Source: Candidatus Omnitrophota bacterium (GTDB taxonomy: Bacteria; Omnitrophota; Gorgyraeia; Aquiviventales; Aquiviventaceae). From it: a stretch of 18,389 nucleotides of DNA. The stretch covers positions 1 through 18,389 of the forward strand of contig JAGVGS010000145.1 of NCBI GenBank assembly GCA_020057015.1, in the 5' to 3' direction. The notes beneath the pieces were generated by a model, which was given only the letters and a program-made list of their open reading frames with translations, made no database searches and was not told the origin of the DNA. Of the stretch, positions 1 to 7,414 are shown in pieces (the first letter of the stretch is position 1; the number at the start of each line of letters is the position of its first letter). Both the position numbers and the translations under genes were made by a program.

Positions 1-1
1 C

Positions 2-1426
2 CGCATGCGGGAGCCGCAAGGCGCGTACGGGGCTTACCTGCGCGGGCTGATGCTCGAGCGCTCGCAGCGACTGCCGGAGGCGCTGGACGCGTATCGGGAA
101 GCGCTGCACCAAGACCGGCGCTCGCCGCTGCTGCACGTGCATCTGGGCTCCACGCATCTGAAGCTCGGCCAGATGGACAAGGCCGTGCAAGCCTTTGAGC
201 GGGCACTCGCCCTCGATCCGCGCCAGCCGGACGCCTTGCGGTGGCTCGCGATGCTGCAAGCCTCGCGTGGCCAACTCACCGAGGCCGTGGCGGCCTATGA
301 ACGCCTGCGCGAAGCCGACGCCCATGATCAGTTCGTGCTGAGCACGCTGGCCGACTTGTATGTGATGCAAGATGAGCTACCCAAGGCGATTGCCTTGTAC
401 GAGCAGCTTATCAGCGAGTTTGGCTCGAGCAGCCAGCTGCACTTTAACCTGGGCGTGCTGCAGGGCCGCAGCGGGCAGTTTATGGACGCCATCGAGGAGC
501 TCTCGCGTGCGCTGGAGCTGGCCCCCAAAGCGCTGGAAGTGCGCGTGGCCCTCGGGCTGACGTTTGAACTGGCCGGCCGCGCCAGCGAGGCGGCCGCGCA
601 CTATGAAGCGGCGCTGTCTTTAAGTCCGCTGAACGCGCGGCTCTATCACCACGCCGCGCGCGCGCATGTGGCGGCCAGGGAATACGCGCAGGCCGTCGCG
701 AGCTACGAGGCCGCGCTCGACCTGACGCCCAACGATTTCGACGCGATGATGGGCCTGGTGCGCGTGTGGCTGGCCCAGGCGCAATATGACCGGGCCGTGG
801 CGTTTCTGGGCCGGCAGATGCGCCTCATGGACGATCCGCCTGAGCTGTACGTGGCGCTGGGCATTGTGTATCGCGAGGCGCGGCAGGCGCACGAAGCCCT
901 GCGGGCCTTTGAGCGCGCGGTGGCGCTGAAAGCCGACTACCCCCAGGCGCATTTTTATCTGGCGGCGCAATTGGATCAACTGGGGCGCCGGGAGCCGGCG
1001 CGGGCCAGCCTGCGGCGCGTGCTCACGCTGGAGCCGGAGCATCCGGACGCGTTGAATTACCTGGGCTATTTGGACGCGGAAGAAGGCGTGCATCTCGAAG
1101 AGGCGCGCCGGCTGGTGGAGCGGGCCCTGGAGCTGGACCCGGCCAACGGGGCCTATCTCGATAGCCTCGGCTGGGTGCATTACAAGATGGGCCGCTTGCC
1201 CGAGGCGGTGCGCTACCTGGAGCAGGCCGCGGCCTTGCTGGACACCGATCCGGTGATTTTCGACCACTTGGGCGAGGTGTACTTCACGCTCAAGGACTTG
1301 GAGCAGGCCCGGCGCAACTGGCAGCGCGCGCTGCAGCTGGACCCGCACCTGATTGCGATCCGCGAAAAGCTTGACCGGCTGCCGCAGCAGACGACGGTCC
1401 GCTCTCCATCACATCGACAACCGTAG
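2..1426 (+). CDS. TPR-repeat protein, 5' end outside window
   Basis: The reading frame is open to the left edge and the first visible ATG (base 5) falls directly before a TPR helix, so the true start, and any signal peptide, probably lies upstream. The visible ~474 residues are almost entirely about 13 tandem 34-residue tetratricopeptide repeats, with the usual G-Y/F-A-P spacing, for example ALALDP, ALELAP and ALELDP ends. The penultimate repeats carry the pattern LNYLGY...LDSLGWVHYKMGR, typical of large bacterial TPR proteins that act as protein-protein scaffolds. A basic, Ser/Thr-rich tail of about 15 residues follows. No enzymatic domain is visible. TPR genes of this kind sit upstream of ispE in several proteobacteria (the Pseudomonas TPR-lolB-ispE order, recalled). 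The exact partner and the location (periplasm or cytoplasm) cannot be told. Confidence 0.88.
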   Translation, partial: RMREPQGAYGAYLRGLMLERSQRLPEALDAYREALHQDRRSPLLHVHLGSTHLKLGQMDKAVQAFERALALDPRQPDALRWLAMLQASRGQLTEAVAAYERLREADAHDQFVLSTLADLYVMQDELPKAIALYEQLISEFGSSSQLHFNLGVLQGRSGQFMDAIEELSRALELAPKALEVRVALGLTFELAGRASEAAAHYEAALSLSPLNARLYHHAARAHVAAREYAQAVASYEAALDLTPNDFDAMMGLVRVWLAQAQYDRAVAFLGRQMRLMDDPPELYVALGIVYREARQAHEALRAFERAVALKADYPQAHFYLAAQLDQLGRREPARASLRRVLTLEPEHPDALNYLGYLDAEEGVHLEEARRLVERALELDPANGAYLDSLGWVHYKMGRLPEAVRYLEQAAALLDTDPVIFDHLGEVYFTLKDLEQARRNWQRALQLDPHLIAIREKLDRLPQQTTVRSPSHRQP

Positions 1427-1440
1427 GACGTAGCGAACGC

Positions 1441-2277
1441 ATGCCCGTGCCCACGACAGACGTCAAAGCCCTGTGCCAGATTGCCAACGCGTTGCGCCAA
1501 ACCATCCTGCGCACGATCGCCCAGGCCGGCAGCGGGCATCCGGGCGGCTCGCTGTCGATGGTGGAGCTTTTGACCGGCCTCTACTGGCACGCGCTGCGCC
1601 ACGACCCGAAGCGCCCGGAGTGGCCTGAGCGTGATCTCTTCTTGCTCTCCAAAGGGCATGGCTGCCCGGCGCTCTACGTGGTGCTGGCTGAGTGGGGCTA
1701 CTTCCCCAAGACGGAGCTCTCGACGCTGCGCAAATATCCCACGCGGCTGCAGGGCCACCCGGAGCGCGGCACGGTGCCGGGCATTGAAATCTCCTCAGGC
1801 TCGTTGGGCCAAGGCCTGTCCATGGCCAACGGGATCGCCCTCGCGGACCGTCTGGATCAGCGGCAGCGCCGCATCTATTGCCTCATGGGCGACGGGGAAA
1901 TTCAAGAAGGCCAAGTCTGGGAAGCGGCCATGACCGCGCATCATTACCATCTGGACACCGTCACGGCGATTATCGATGCGAATCAGCTGCAGCAGAACGG
2001 GCCTGTCAAGACCGTGCAGGATATCGAGCCGCTGCCGGAGAAATGGCGGGCATTTGGCTGGCACACCATCGAGATCGACGGGCACGACCTCGCCCAGGTA
2101 CTCAGCGCGTATGATGAGGTGAAGACCGTGAAGGGCAAGCCGCAGGCCATCGTGGCGCGCACGGTGAAGGGCAAAGGGGTGTCGTTTATGGAATTGAACC
2201 ACGCCTGGCACGGGGTGGCGCCGAAACCGGATGAATTGGAGCGGGCCTTGAAAGAGCTGCAAGCGGCGGTGTGCTGA
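1441..2277 (+). CDS. Transketolase, N-terminal (ThDP pyrophosphate-binding) subunit
   Basis: The 278-residue protein matches the N-terminal half of transketolase, which moves two-carbon ketol units between sugar phosphates in the non-oxidative pentose phosphate pathway. Visible motifs are SGHPGG (residues 31-36), SKGHG (70-74), GHPE near 105, SSGSLGQGLS (118-127) and the thiamine diphosphate motif GDGE at 150-153 ending in the Asn of DANQ at 181. The length fits split transketolases rather than the ~660-residue single-chain form. The stop codon overlaps the ATG of the next gene, which encodes the other half, so the two subunits are probably translationally coupled and form a heterotetramer. 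Only a weak purine stretch precedes the ATG. The true in vivo substrates (transketolase proper or a related C2 transfer) are inferred. Confidence 0.93.
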   Translation: MPVPTTDVKALCQIANALRQTILRTIAQAGSGHPGGSLSMVELLTGLYWHALRHDPKRPEWPERDLFLLSKGHGCPALYVVLAEWGYFPKTELSTLRKYPTRLQGHPERGTVPGIEISSGSLGQGLSMANGIALADRLDQRQRRIYCLMGDGEIQEGQVWEAAMTAHHYHLDTVTAIIDANQLQQNGPVKTVQDIEPLPEKWRAFGWHTIEIDGHDLAQVLSAYDEVKTVKGKPQAIVARTVKGKGVSFMELNHAWHGVAPKPDELERALKELQAAVC

Positions 2278-3221
2278 TGGCCGAGCTGGCGACGCGCGAC
2301 GGGTTTGGGGAAGGGCTGCTGGCGCTCGGCGCGACGCACCCGCAGGTCGTGGCCCTCTCGGGCGATCTGGAGGACTCCTGCCGGGCGATCAATTTCAAGA
2401 AGCAGTACCCGGCGCGTTTTTTCTCGGTCGGCATCGCGGAGCAGGATATGGTGGGCACGGCGGCGGGCTTGGCCCTGGCCGGGAAGATTCCCTTTGCCTG
2501 CTCGTTCTCGCAATTTGTCACCGGCAAGACGCTGGAGCAGCTGCGCATGGCGGTCTGTTATCAGCGGCTCAACGTCAAGGTGGTGGGCTCGCACGGGGGG
2601 CTCTCGGTGGGCGCCGATGGCGCCACGGCCGAGGCGCTGGAAGAGTTCACGCACATGCGCAGCCTGCCGTTCATGACGGTGCTGGCCCCGGCGGATGCGC
2701 TGGAGGCCCGGCGGCTGACGATGGCCTGCGCCGACCACCCAGGACCGGTCTACCTGCGCTTAGGGCGCGCCCCGGTGCCGGCGGTGACCAAAGCCAGCGA
2801 CCTGCTGCAGATCGGCCGCGCCAACGTACTGCGCCGCGGCAATGACGTGACGATCGCCGCCTGCGGGGTGATGGTCTCGCACGCGCTGCTGGCTGCCGAG
2901 CTCTTGGCTAAAGAGGCCATCGAGGCGCGCGTCATCAACGTGCATACGATCAAGCCGCTCGACCGCGACACGCTGCTGGCGGCGGCCAAGGAGACCGGGG
3001 CTGTGGTGACGGCCGAAGAGCATACGGTGATCGGCGGCCTCGGGGGCGCGGTGGCCGAGCTCTTAGCACAGCAGCACCCGGTGCCCATGCGGTTTGTGGG
3101 CGTGCAGGACCGGTTCGGTACCTCCGGCGATCCGGCGCAGCTGATGCAGGTCTTCCACCTGATGCCTGAAGATGTGGCCAAGGCGGTGAAGGAAGTGCTG
3201 CGTCTCAAGCAGCCGGCGTAG
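2277..3221 (+). CDS. Transketolase, C-terminal subunit
   Basis: The 314-residue protein carries the transketolase pyrimidine-binding domain (about 1-165) and C-terminal domain (about 185-305). The catalytic Glu of the SVGIAEQDM motif is at residue 55, and GDLEDS (29-34) and the SFSQF segment are also typical. I chose the ATG at 2277 because it overlaps the upstream stop as TGATG. A GTG at 2271 in the same frame would add two residues. It completes the thiamine enzyme with the preceding subunit, since neither half has both cofactor-binding regions. Split transketolases are common in archaea and many bacterial phyla. A DXP synthase is unlikely because that enzyme is a single chain of about 620 residues, although ispE, also of the MEP isoprenoid pathway, follows directly. 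Confidence 0.92.
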   Translation: MAELATRDGFGEGLLALGATHPQVVALSGDLEDSCRAINFKKQYPARFFSVGIAEQDMVGTAAGLALAGKIPFACSFSQFVTGKTLEQLRMAVCYQRLNVKVVGSHGGLSVGADGATAEALEEFTHMRSLPFMTVLAPADALEARRLTMACADHPGPVYLRLGRAPVPAVTKASDLLQIGRANVLRRGNDVTIAACGVMVSHALLAAELLAKEAIEARVINVHTIKPLDRDTLLAAAKETGAVVTAEEHTVIGGLGGAVAELLAQQHPVPMRFVGVQDRFGTSGDPAQLMQVFHLMPEDVAKAVKEVLRLKQPA

Positions 3222-3238
3222 CGAGGTCTGCGGCGCGA

Positions 3239-4126
3239 ATGCTGCGCGTGCAAGCACCGGCCAAGCTCAACCTCTACCTTCGGGTCGTGGGCAAGCGTGC
3301 GGACGGATTCCACGAGCTTGAGACGCTCTTCGAGCGCATTGATTTGTGCGATGAGCTGCAGCTTGAGCTGCAGCCGCGCCAGTTGCAACTGACGTGTTCG
3401 GATCCCACCCTCTCTTGTGGCGAAGAGAATTTGGTCCTCAAAGCCGCCCGCGCCCTCCAGCAGCTGACCAACACCGATCAGGGTGCTCAGCTTCATTTGA
3501 TCAAGCGCATTCCGATCGCTGCTGGATTAGGCGGCGGTTCTTCCGATGCTGCGGCAGCGCTTTTGGGACTCAATGCATTGTGGGCATTAGGTCTTGATCA
3601 GCAGACACTTGTCAAGGTGGCAGCCCAATTGGGATCAGATGTGCCATTTTTTCTTTGGGATGTCCCCTTTGCCGTAGGACGCGGCAGGGGAGAGCAGGGC
3701 GAGCCGGTGACCTCCGAGGCGCAGCTGGCCCACATCCTGGTCACGCCCGATGCCCAGTTAGCCACCAAGGAAGTGTACGCTGGGTCGCGTTTCGACTTGA
3801 CAGGCACGGGCGCTTCGCTTAGCATAGCGCTACACGCCTTACGCAACGGCTCGCTTGGCGAGCTCGTTTCAGGCTTAAGGAATGATTTGGCGCCTGAGGC
3901 GATCCGGCGTTGTCCTGTCATTGCAGCGGTCCAGTCGTTGCTGCGCGAAAGTGGATGCCTGGGGGTGCTCCTCTCTGGCAGTGGCCCCTCGGTGTTCGGT
4001 CTGTGCCGGGATCTTGCCCATGCGCACGCGGTGCAGGCACAGGTCGCGCGGCGCGCGCCGCCTGCGTGGCGTCTGTCGGTGGTCACCACGGAGCGGACGG
4101 GTGCTCAAAGGTTGCTTGGGGAGTAG
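3239..4126 (+). CDS. ispE: 4-diphosphocytidyl-2-C-methyl-D-erythritol kinase
   Basis: The 295-residue product is IspE, which phosphorylates CDP-methylerythritol at the 2-hydroxyl in the MEP isoprenoid pathway. It has the PAKLNLYL start with the conserved Lys at residue 9, the GHMP-kinase ATP loop PIAAGLGGGSSDAAA (92-106), the GSDVPFF motif with the catalytic Asp at 134, and LLSGSGPSVFG near 244-254. The length is normal. The ATG at 3239 lies 17 bases after the transketolase gene, with a weak GAGG upstream. Two oddities stand out. The stop codon (4124-4126) lies inside the tRNA-Gln gene, so the last codons encode part of the tRNA. The middle of the gene (roughly 3480-3860) is visibly richer in A+T than its neighbours, with more T-ending codons, which may be local drift or a replaced segment. 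Confidence 0.95.
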   Translation: MLRVQAPAKLNLYLRVVGKRADGFHELETLFERIDLCDELQLELQPRQLQLTCSDPTLSCGEENLVLKAARALQQLTNTDQGAQLHLIKRIPIAAGLGGGSSDAAAALLGLNALWALGLDQQTLVKVAAQLGSDVPFFLWDVPFAVGRGRGEQGEPVTSEAQLAHILVTPDAQLATKEVYAGSRFDLTGTGASLSIALHALRNGSLGELVSGLRNDLAPEAIRRCPVIAAVQSLLRESGCLGVLLSGSGPSVFGLCRDLAHAHAVQAQVARRAPPAWRLSVVTTERTGAQRLLGE

Positions 4127-4187
4127 TGTAACGGTAGCACAAGAGCCTTTGGAGCTCTCCGTCCAGGTTCGAATCCTGGCTCCCCAG
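4117..4187 (+). tRNA. tRNA-Gln (anticodon TTG)
   Basis: A full cloverleaf can be drawn by hand. The acceptor stem is TGGGGAG (4117-4123) with CTCCCCA (4180-4186) and discriminator G4187. The D stem is GTG/CAC (4126-4128, 4138-4140). The anticodon stem is AGAGC/GCTCT (4142-4146, 4154-4158) with loop CTTTGGA, placing anticodon TTG at 4149-4151. The T stem is CCAGG/CCTGG with loop TTCGAAT (4168-4174). UUG reads CAA, and can read CAG by wobble, as glutamine. The 3' CCA is not encoded (CTT follows), so it must be added after transcription. The first ten bases overlap the end of ispE. The order ispE, tRNA-Gln, prs, rplY, pth is recalled from proteobacteria, which supports the identity. Confidence 0.96.
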
Positions 4188-4200
4188 CTTTTCGGGAGCC
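4178..4200 (+). repeat. Inverted repeat sharing the tRNA-Gln 3' end
   Basis: GGCTCCC (4178-4184) and GGGAGCC (4194-4200) form a perfect 7-bp stem with a 9-base loop. The left arm is the 3' half of the tRNA (end of T stem plus acceptor strand), so this hairpin and the mature tRNA fold exclude each other. No T-run follows (TCACCATCC), so it is not a canonical intrinsic terminator. A role in 3' processing or attenuation is only inferred. Confidence 0.5.
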
Positions 4201-4234
4201 TCACCATCCAACATGCGAAGGGGATGACACCCTG

Positions 4235-5659
4235 ATGAGAATTCTCCATGCGATCATCTTAGCGGCAGGCCAAGGCACTCGGATGAAGTCCGAGATGCCG
4301 AAGGTCTTGCACACCATTTGCGGCCGCCCGATGCTCGCCTATCCGCTCGACCTCGTCGGGGCCTGCGGCGTCAAACAGCCGATCATCGTGCTCGGCCATG
4401 GCGCCGAGCGGGTGCGGCCGTATTTGCCGAAGGAGGCCAAGGTCGCCCTCCAAACCAAGCAGCTGGGCACCGGCGATGCGGTACTCACAGCCAAGAAGCT
4501 GCTGAGCAGCACCCAGGGCGCCGTGCTGATCCTCTATGGGGACACGCCGCTCTTGCGCCGCACCACGGTGCAAAAGCTGATCGAGACGCACTTCAAGACC
4601 GGGGCGACCTGCACGCTGCTGACCGCGCACATGGCCGACCCCAGCGGGTACGGCCGCATCGCGCGCAACGAGAACGGGCAGATCATCGGCATCATCGAAG
4701 AGGCCGAGGCCAATGCCGCGCAGCGCGCCGTGCGCGAGATCAACGTCGGGCCGCTCATCTGCAGCACCCCAGCCTTGCTCGAGGCGCTCGCCACGGTCCA
4801 GCCGAGCCGGCATAAGAAAGAGCTCTATCTCACCGATGTCGTCTCTCATATCGCCCAGCAGCCGGGGACGAAGGTGCAATCCACGCGGGTGGAGGAGTTG
4901 CCCGAAGCGCTGGGCATCAACTCCCGCGCCGAGCTGGCCAAGGCCATCAGCATCATCCGCCAGCGCATCGTGGAAAGCCACCTGCACAATGGGGTGACCA
5001 TTGAAGACCCGCAGACCACGTTCATCGACCAGGGGGTCAGCATCGGCGCGGACACGATCGTGCACCCGTATACGGTGATCCACACCGGCGTGCACATCGG
5101 CAAGCGCTGCGAGATCGGGCCTTTCGCCCGCCTGCGCCCCGGGGTCTCGGTGGGCGATGGCACGCGGATCGGCAACTTCGTGGAGCTCGTGCGCACCAAA
5201 GTGGGCGCCCGTGTGCGGATCAACCACATGACCTATCTGGGCGATGCGATCGTGGAAGACGACGTGAACATCGGCGCCGGGACGATTACCGCGAACTACG
5301 ACGGCGAGCAAAAGCATGCGACCTTTATTGGCAAGGGGGCGTTCATCGGGTCGGATACCATCCTCATCGCACCGGTGAAAGTCGGCCCAGGGGCGAAGAC
5401 CGGGGCAGGTAGTGTCGTGCCGCGCAACCACGATGTGCCGCCGCGCGGGGTGGTGGTCGGCGTGCCGGCGCGGCCCCTGACCCACAAGCCCCAGGAGGCG
5501 GCGACGGCCCTGGTGGCCAAGGAGCCCAAAACCATCAAGCGTAACGGGGCGGCCAAGCCTGCGAAGGCGAAGGTGAAGGCCTCGCGCAAGCCGCTGCGCC
5601 TGAAGGCCAAGGCGGCCGCCCAGCCCAAAGCGAGAAGACTGGCCAAGGCCCGGCGCTGA
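4235..5659 (+). CDS. glmU: Bifunctional UDP-GlcNAc synthase GlmU with basic tail
   Basis: The 474-residue GlmU makes UDP-N-acetylglucosamine, the precursor of peptidoglycan and lipid A, in two steps: acetylation of glucosamine-1-phosphate and uridylylation. The N-terminal pyrophosphorylase has LAAGQGTRM (9-17), PKVLH with Lys 23, and LYGDTPLL with the metal-binding Asp at 103. The C-terminal left-handed beta-helix (about 250-410) has hexapeptide repeats and the acetyltransferase residues His 331 and Tyr 334 (HMTYLGDA), then NIGAGTITANYDG. After residue ~415 comes a tail of about 55 residues made almost only of Lys, Ala, Arg and Pro, much longer and more basic than the short ending of E. coli GlmU. 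The ATG at 4235 follows AAGGGG at rather long spacing. It sits between tRNA-Gln and prs; a glmU-prs-ctc-pth order is known from Bacillus. Confidence 0.96.
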   Translation: MRILHAIILAAGQGTRMKSEMPKVLHTICGRPMLAYPLDLVGACGVKQPIIVLGHGAERVRPYLPKEAKVALQTKQLGTGDAVLTAKKLLSSTQGAVLILYGDTPLLRRTTVQKLIETHFKTGATCTLLTAHMADPSGYGRIARNENGQIIGIIEEAEANAAQRAVREINVGPLICSTPALLEALATVQPSRHKKELYLTDVVSHIAQQPGTKVQSTRVEELPEALGINSRAELAKAISIIRQRIVESHLHNGVTIEDPQTTFIDQGVSIGADTIVHPYTVIHTGVHIGKRCEIGPFARLRPGVSVGDGTRIGNFVELVRTKVGARVRINHMTYLGDAIVEDDVNIGAGTITANYDGEQKHATFIGKGAFIGSDTILIAPVKVGPGAKTGAGSVVPRNHDVPPRGVVVGVPARPLTHKPQEAATALVAKEPKTIKRNGAAKPAKAKVKASRKPLRLKAKAAAQPKARRLAKARR

Positions 5660-5677
5660 GGCCGATTCGTTGACCCC

Positions 5678-6649
5678 ATGCCCAGCTCCCGCACTGCGCT
5701 CTCTAGCCGCCTAGCGATTGTCTGCGGCAACGCCCATCCCGGCTTGGCCCGGGCGATCGCCCGCGAATTGAGCGTACCGGTCACCGATTCTTCGGCCGGG
5801 CGCTTCAGCGAAGGCGAAATCCGCATTAAGGTGAATGAGAACGTGCGCGGCAAGGACGTGTTCGTCGTGCAGCCGACGTGCCCGCCGGTCAATGACAACC
5901 TCATGGAGCTGTTGATCATGATCGACGCGCTGAAGCGGGCCTCGGCGCGCCGGATCACGGCGGTGATTCCGTATTACGGCTATGCGCGGCAGGATCGCAA
6001 GGACCAGCCCCGCGTGCCCATCACGGCAAAGCTGGTGGCGAACCTGATCACCAAAGCCGGCGCGGATCGCGTGCTGACGATGGACCTGCACGCGGGCCAA
6101 ATTCAGGGGTTCTTCGACATCCCGCTCGACCACCTGTACGCAATTACGGTCTTCGAGCAGTACATCCGGCGCAAGCGGCTGAAGCACCTTACCATCTGTT
6201 CGCCGGACGTGGGCGGCATCAAGCTCGCGCGCGCCTATGCCAAGCGCCTCAGCGCGAGCCTCGCGATCGTGGATAAGCGGCGCAACTCGCCGGAAGAGAC
6301 GGAAGTCATGCATATCCTGGGCGAGGTGAAGGGCAAGCCGTGTCTGTTAGTCGATGACCTGATTGCCACCGGCAGTTCGCTCGTGGAGGCGGCCCAGGCG
6401 CTCAAGAGTGCCGGGGCGATCTCGATCGCCGCGTGCGTGACGCATCCGGTGCTCTCCGGCCCGGCCAGGAGCCGGATTGCAGGCTCGTGCCTTGAAGAGC
6501 TCATGGTGACGGACACCATTCCGCTCACCGACGCGAACCGACACCCGAAGATCCGTGTGCTGTCGGTCGCCCCCTTACTGAGCGAGGCGATTCAGCGGAT
6601 CCACTACGAACAATCCATCAGCGTGCTGTTCGACGGCATGCCAGGCTAA
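5678..6649 (+). CDS. prs: Ribose-phosphate pyrophosphokinase (PRPP synthase)
   Basis: The 323-residue enzyme makes PRPP from ribose 5-phosphate and ATP for purine, pyrimidine, NAD, His and Trp synthesis. Visible marks are CGNAHP (16-21), GRFSEGEI (41-48), PYYGYARQDRK (98-108), MDLHAGQIQGFF (135-146) with His 138, VDKRR (198-202) in the catalytic loop, and the PRPP-binding loop VDDLIATGSS (225-234). The loop differs from the common DDMIDTGGT of E. coli, with Ala at 230 where Asp is usual, and the second arginine pair of the KRRPRPN loop is absent (KRRNSPEE). The length is normal. The ATG lacks a clear Shine-Dalgarno sequence. It lies 18 bases after glmU and 20 before rplY. A short extra N-terminus of about 8 residues precedes the fold. 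Confidence 0.95.
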   Translation: MPSSRTALSSRLAIVCGNAHPGLARAIARELSVPVTDSSAGRFSEGEIRIKVNENVRGKDVFVVQPTCPPVNDNLMELLIMIDALKRASARRITAVIPYYGYARQDRKDQPRVPITAKLVANLITKAGADRVLTMDLHAGQIQGFFDIPLDHLYAITVFEQYIRRKRLKHLTICSPDVGGIKLARAYAKRLSASLAIVDKRRNSPEETEVMHILGEVKGKPCLLVDDLIATGSSLVEAAQALKSAGAISIAACVTHPVLSGPARSRIAGSCLEELMVTDTIPLTDANRHPKIRVLSVAPLLSEAIQRIHYEQSISVLFDGMPG

Positions 6650-6657
6650 GCAGCGCT

Positions 6658-6663
6658 AAGGAG
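6658..6663 (+). promoter_or_regulatory. Shine-Dalgarno sequence of rplY
   Basis: AAGGAG sits 6 bases before the ATG at 6670, one of the few strong ribosome binding sites here. It fixes the rplY start. Confidence 0.75.
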
Positions 6664-6669
6664 CTAACC

Positions 6670-7401
6670 ATGGTCAAGACGAAGGCAACGCAAGAGCGGG
6701 AGGAGCTCGTGGCCTCACGGCGCAGCACGATCGGGTCGCGGCGGGTCAACCGGCTGCGCAACGCAGGGTTCGTGCCCGGGGTCGTCTACGGCAAGGGCAT
6801 GGCGCCGGTGACGGTGGAGGTGCCGCGCCGGGAGCTCAGCCGCCTGCTGCACTCCAAGACCGGCGAGCATGCGCTGGTGACGCTCAAGGTCTCAGGCGAG
6901 GGGGCGTTTGAAAAGCCGGTGCTGCTGCAGGCGGTGCAGCACCATCCGGTCAGCGGCCAAGTGACCCATGTGGACTTTCACGCGATCGTCTTGACGCAGC
7001 GCCTCAAGGTGAAGGTGCCTATTCAGCTCAAGGGCGAGCCGGTGGGGGTCAAGCAGGACGGCGGCCTCCTGGAGCATTTCTTGCGCGAGGTGGAAGTGGA
7101 GTGTCTGCCCACCGAGATCCCCGACAGCGTGGTCTTTGACGTAAGCTTGCTCATCATCGGGCAGACCGTGCATGTGCGCGACCTCATCGCCCCGGCGAAT
7201 ACGAAGATCACCACCGATCCCGAAGGCGCCGTGGCCTCGGTGCAGAAGCCCAAGGAAGAGAAGCCGGAAGTGGCGGGGGCTGAAGCGGCCACCGAACCCG
7301 AAGTCTTGCGCGAGAAGAAGGAAGAGCCCGAAGCAGGTGCAGCAGCCGCGAAGCCTGCCGCCCCCGAGGCGAAGAAGGACACGAAGAAAGAAGCGAAGTA
7401 G
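6670..7401 (+). CDS. rplY: 50S ribosomal protein L25, Ctc/TL5 form
   Basis: The 243-residue protein is the long (Ctc/TL5) form of L25, which binds 5S rRNA in the large ribosomal subunit. Residues about 10-100 are the L25 domain, including SRRVNRLRNAGFVPGVVYGKG. Residues about 105-192 are the beta-barrel TL5 domain (PIQLKGEPVGVKQDGG, PDSVVFDVS, DLIAP). From about 193 comes a low-complexity tail of Lys, Glu, Ala and Pro, common in this family. The gene lies between prs and pth, an order conserved in both Bacillus and proteobacteria; in Bacillus ctc is a general stress gene, but no stress promoter is visible here. The strong AAGGAG at 6658-6663 fixes the start. Confidence 0.95.
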   Translation: MVKTKATQEREELVASRRSTIGSRRVNRLRNAGFVPGVVYGKGMAPVTVEVPRRELSRLLHSKTGEHALVTLKVSGEGAFEKPVLLQAVQHHPVSGQVTHVDFHAIVLTQRLKVKVPIQLKGEPVGVKQDGGLLEHFLREVEVECLPTEIPDSVVFDVSLLIIGQTVHVRDLIAPANTKITTDPEGAVASVQKPKEEKPEVAGAEAATEPEVLREKKEEPEAGAAAAKPAAPEAKKDTKKEAK

Positions 7402-7414
7402 GCTCCTGACGCTC

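Noticed and set aside
620..1348. 242-codon minus-strand frame inside the TPR gene
   Set aside because: Its own repeats simply mirror the TPR repeats of the plus strand.
4188..4234. Terminator or promoter in the 47-base tRNA-glmU gap
   Set aside because: No T-run follows the hairpin and no convincing -35/-10 pair is visible.
4259..5485. 408-codon open frame on the minus strand across glmU
   Set aside because: It mirrors glmU codons in a high-GC gene, has no recognisable domain, and glmU motifs are intact on the plus strand.
7172..7414. Upstream extension of pth
   Set aside because: It overlaps the rplY tail and encodes a very basic Arg/Pro/Lys-rich stretch unlike any Pth N-terminus.
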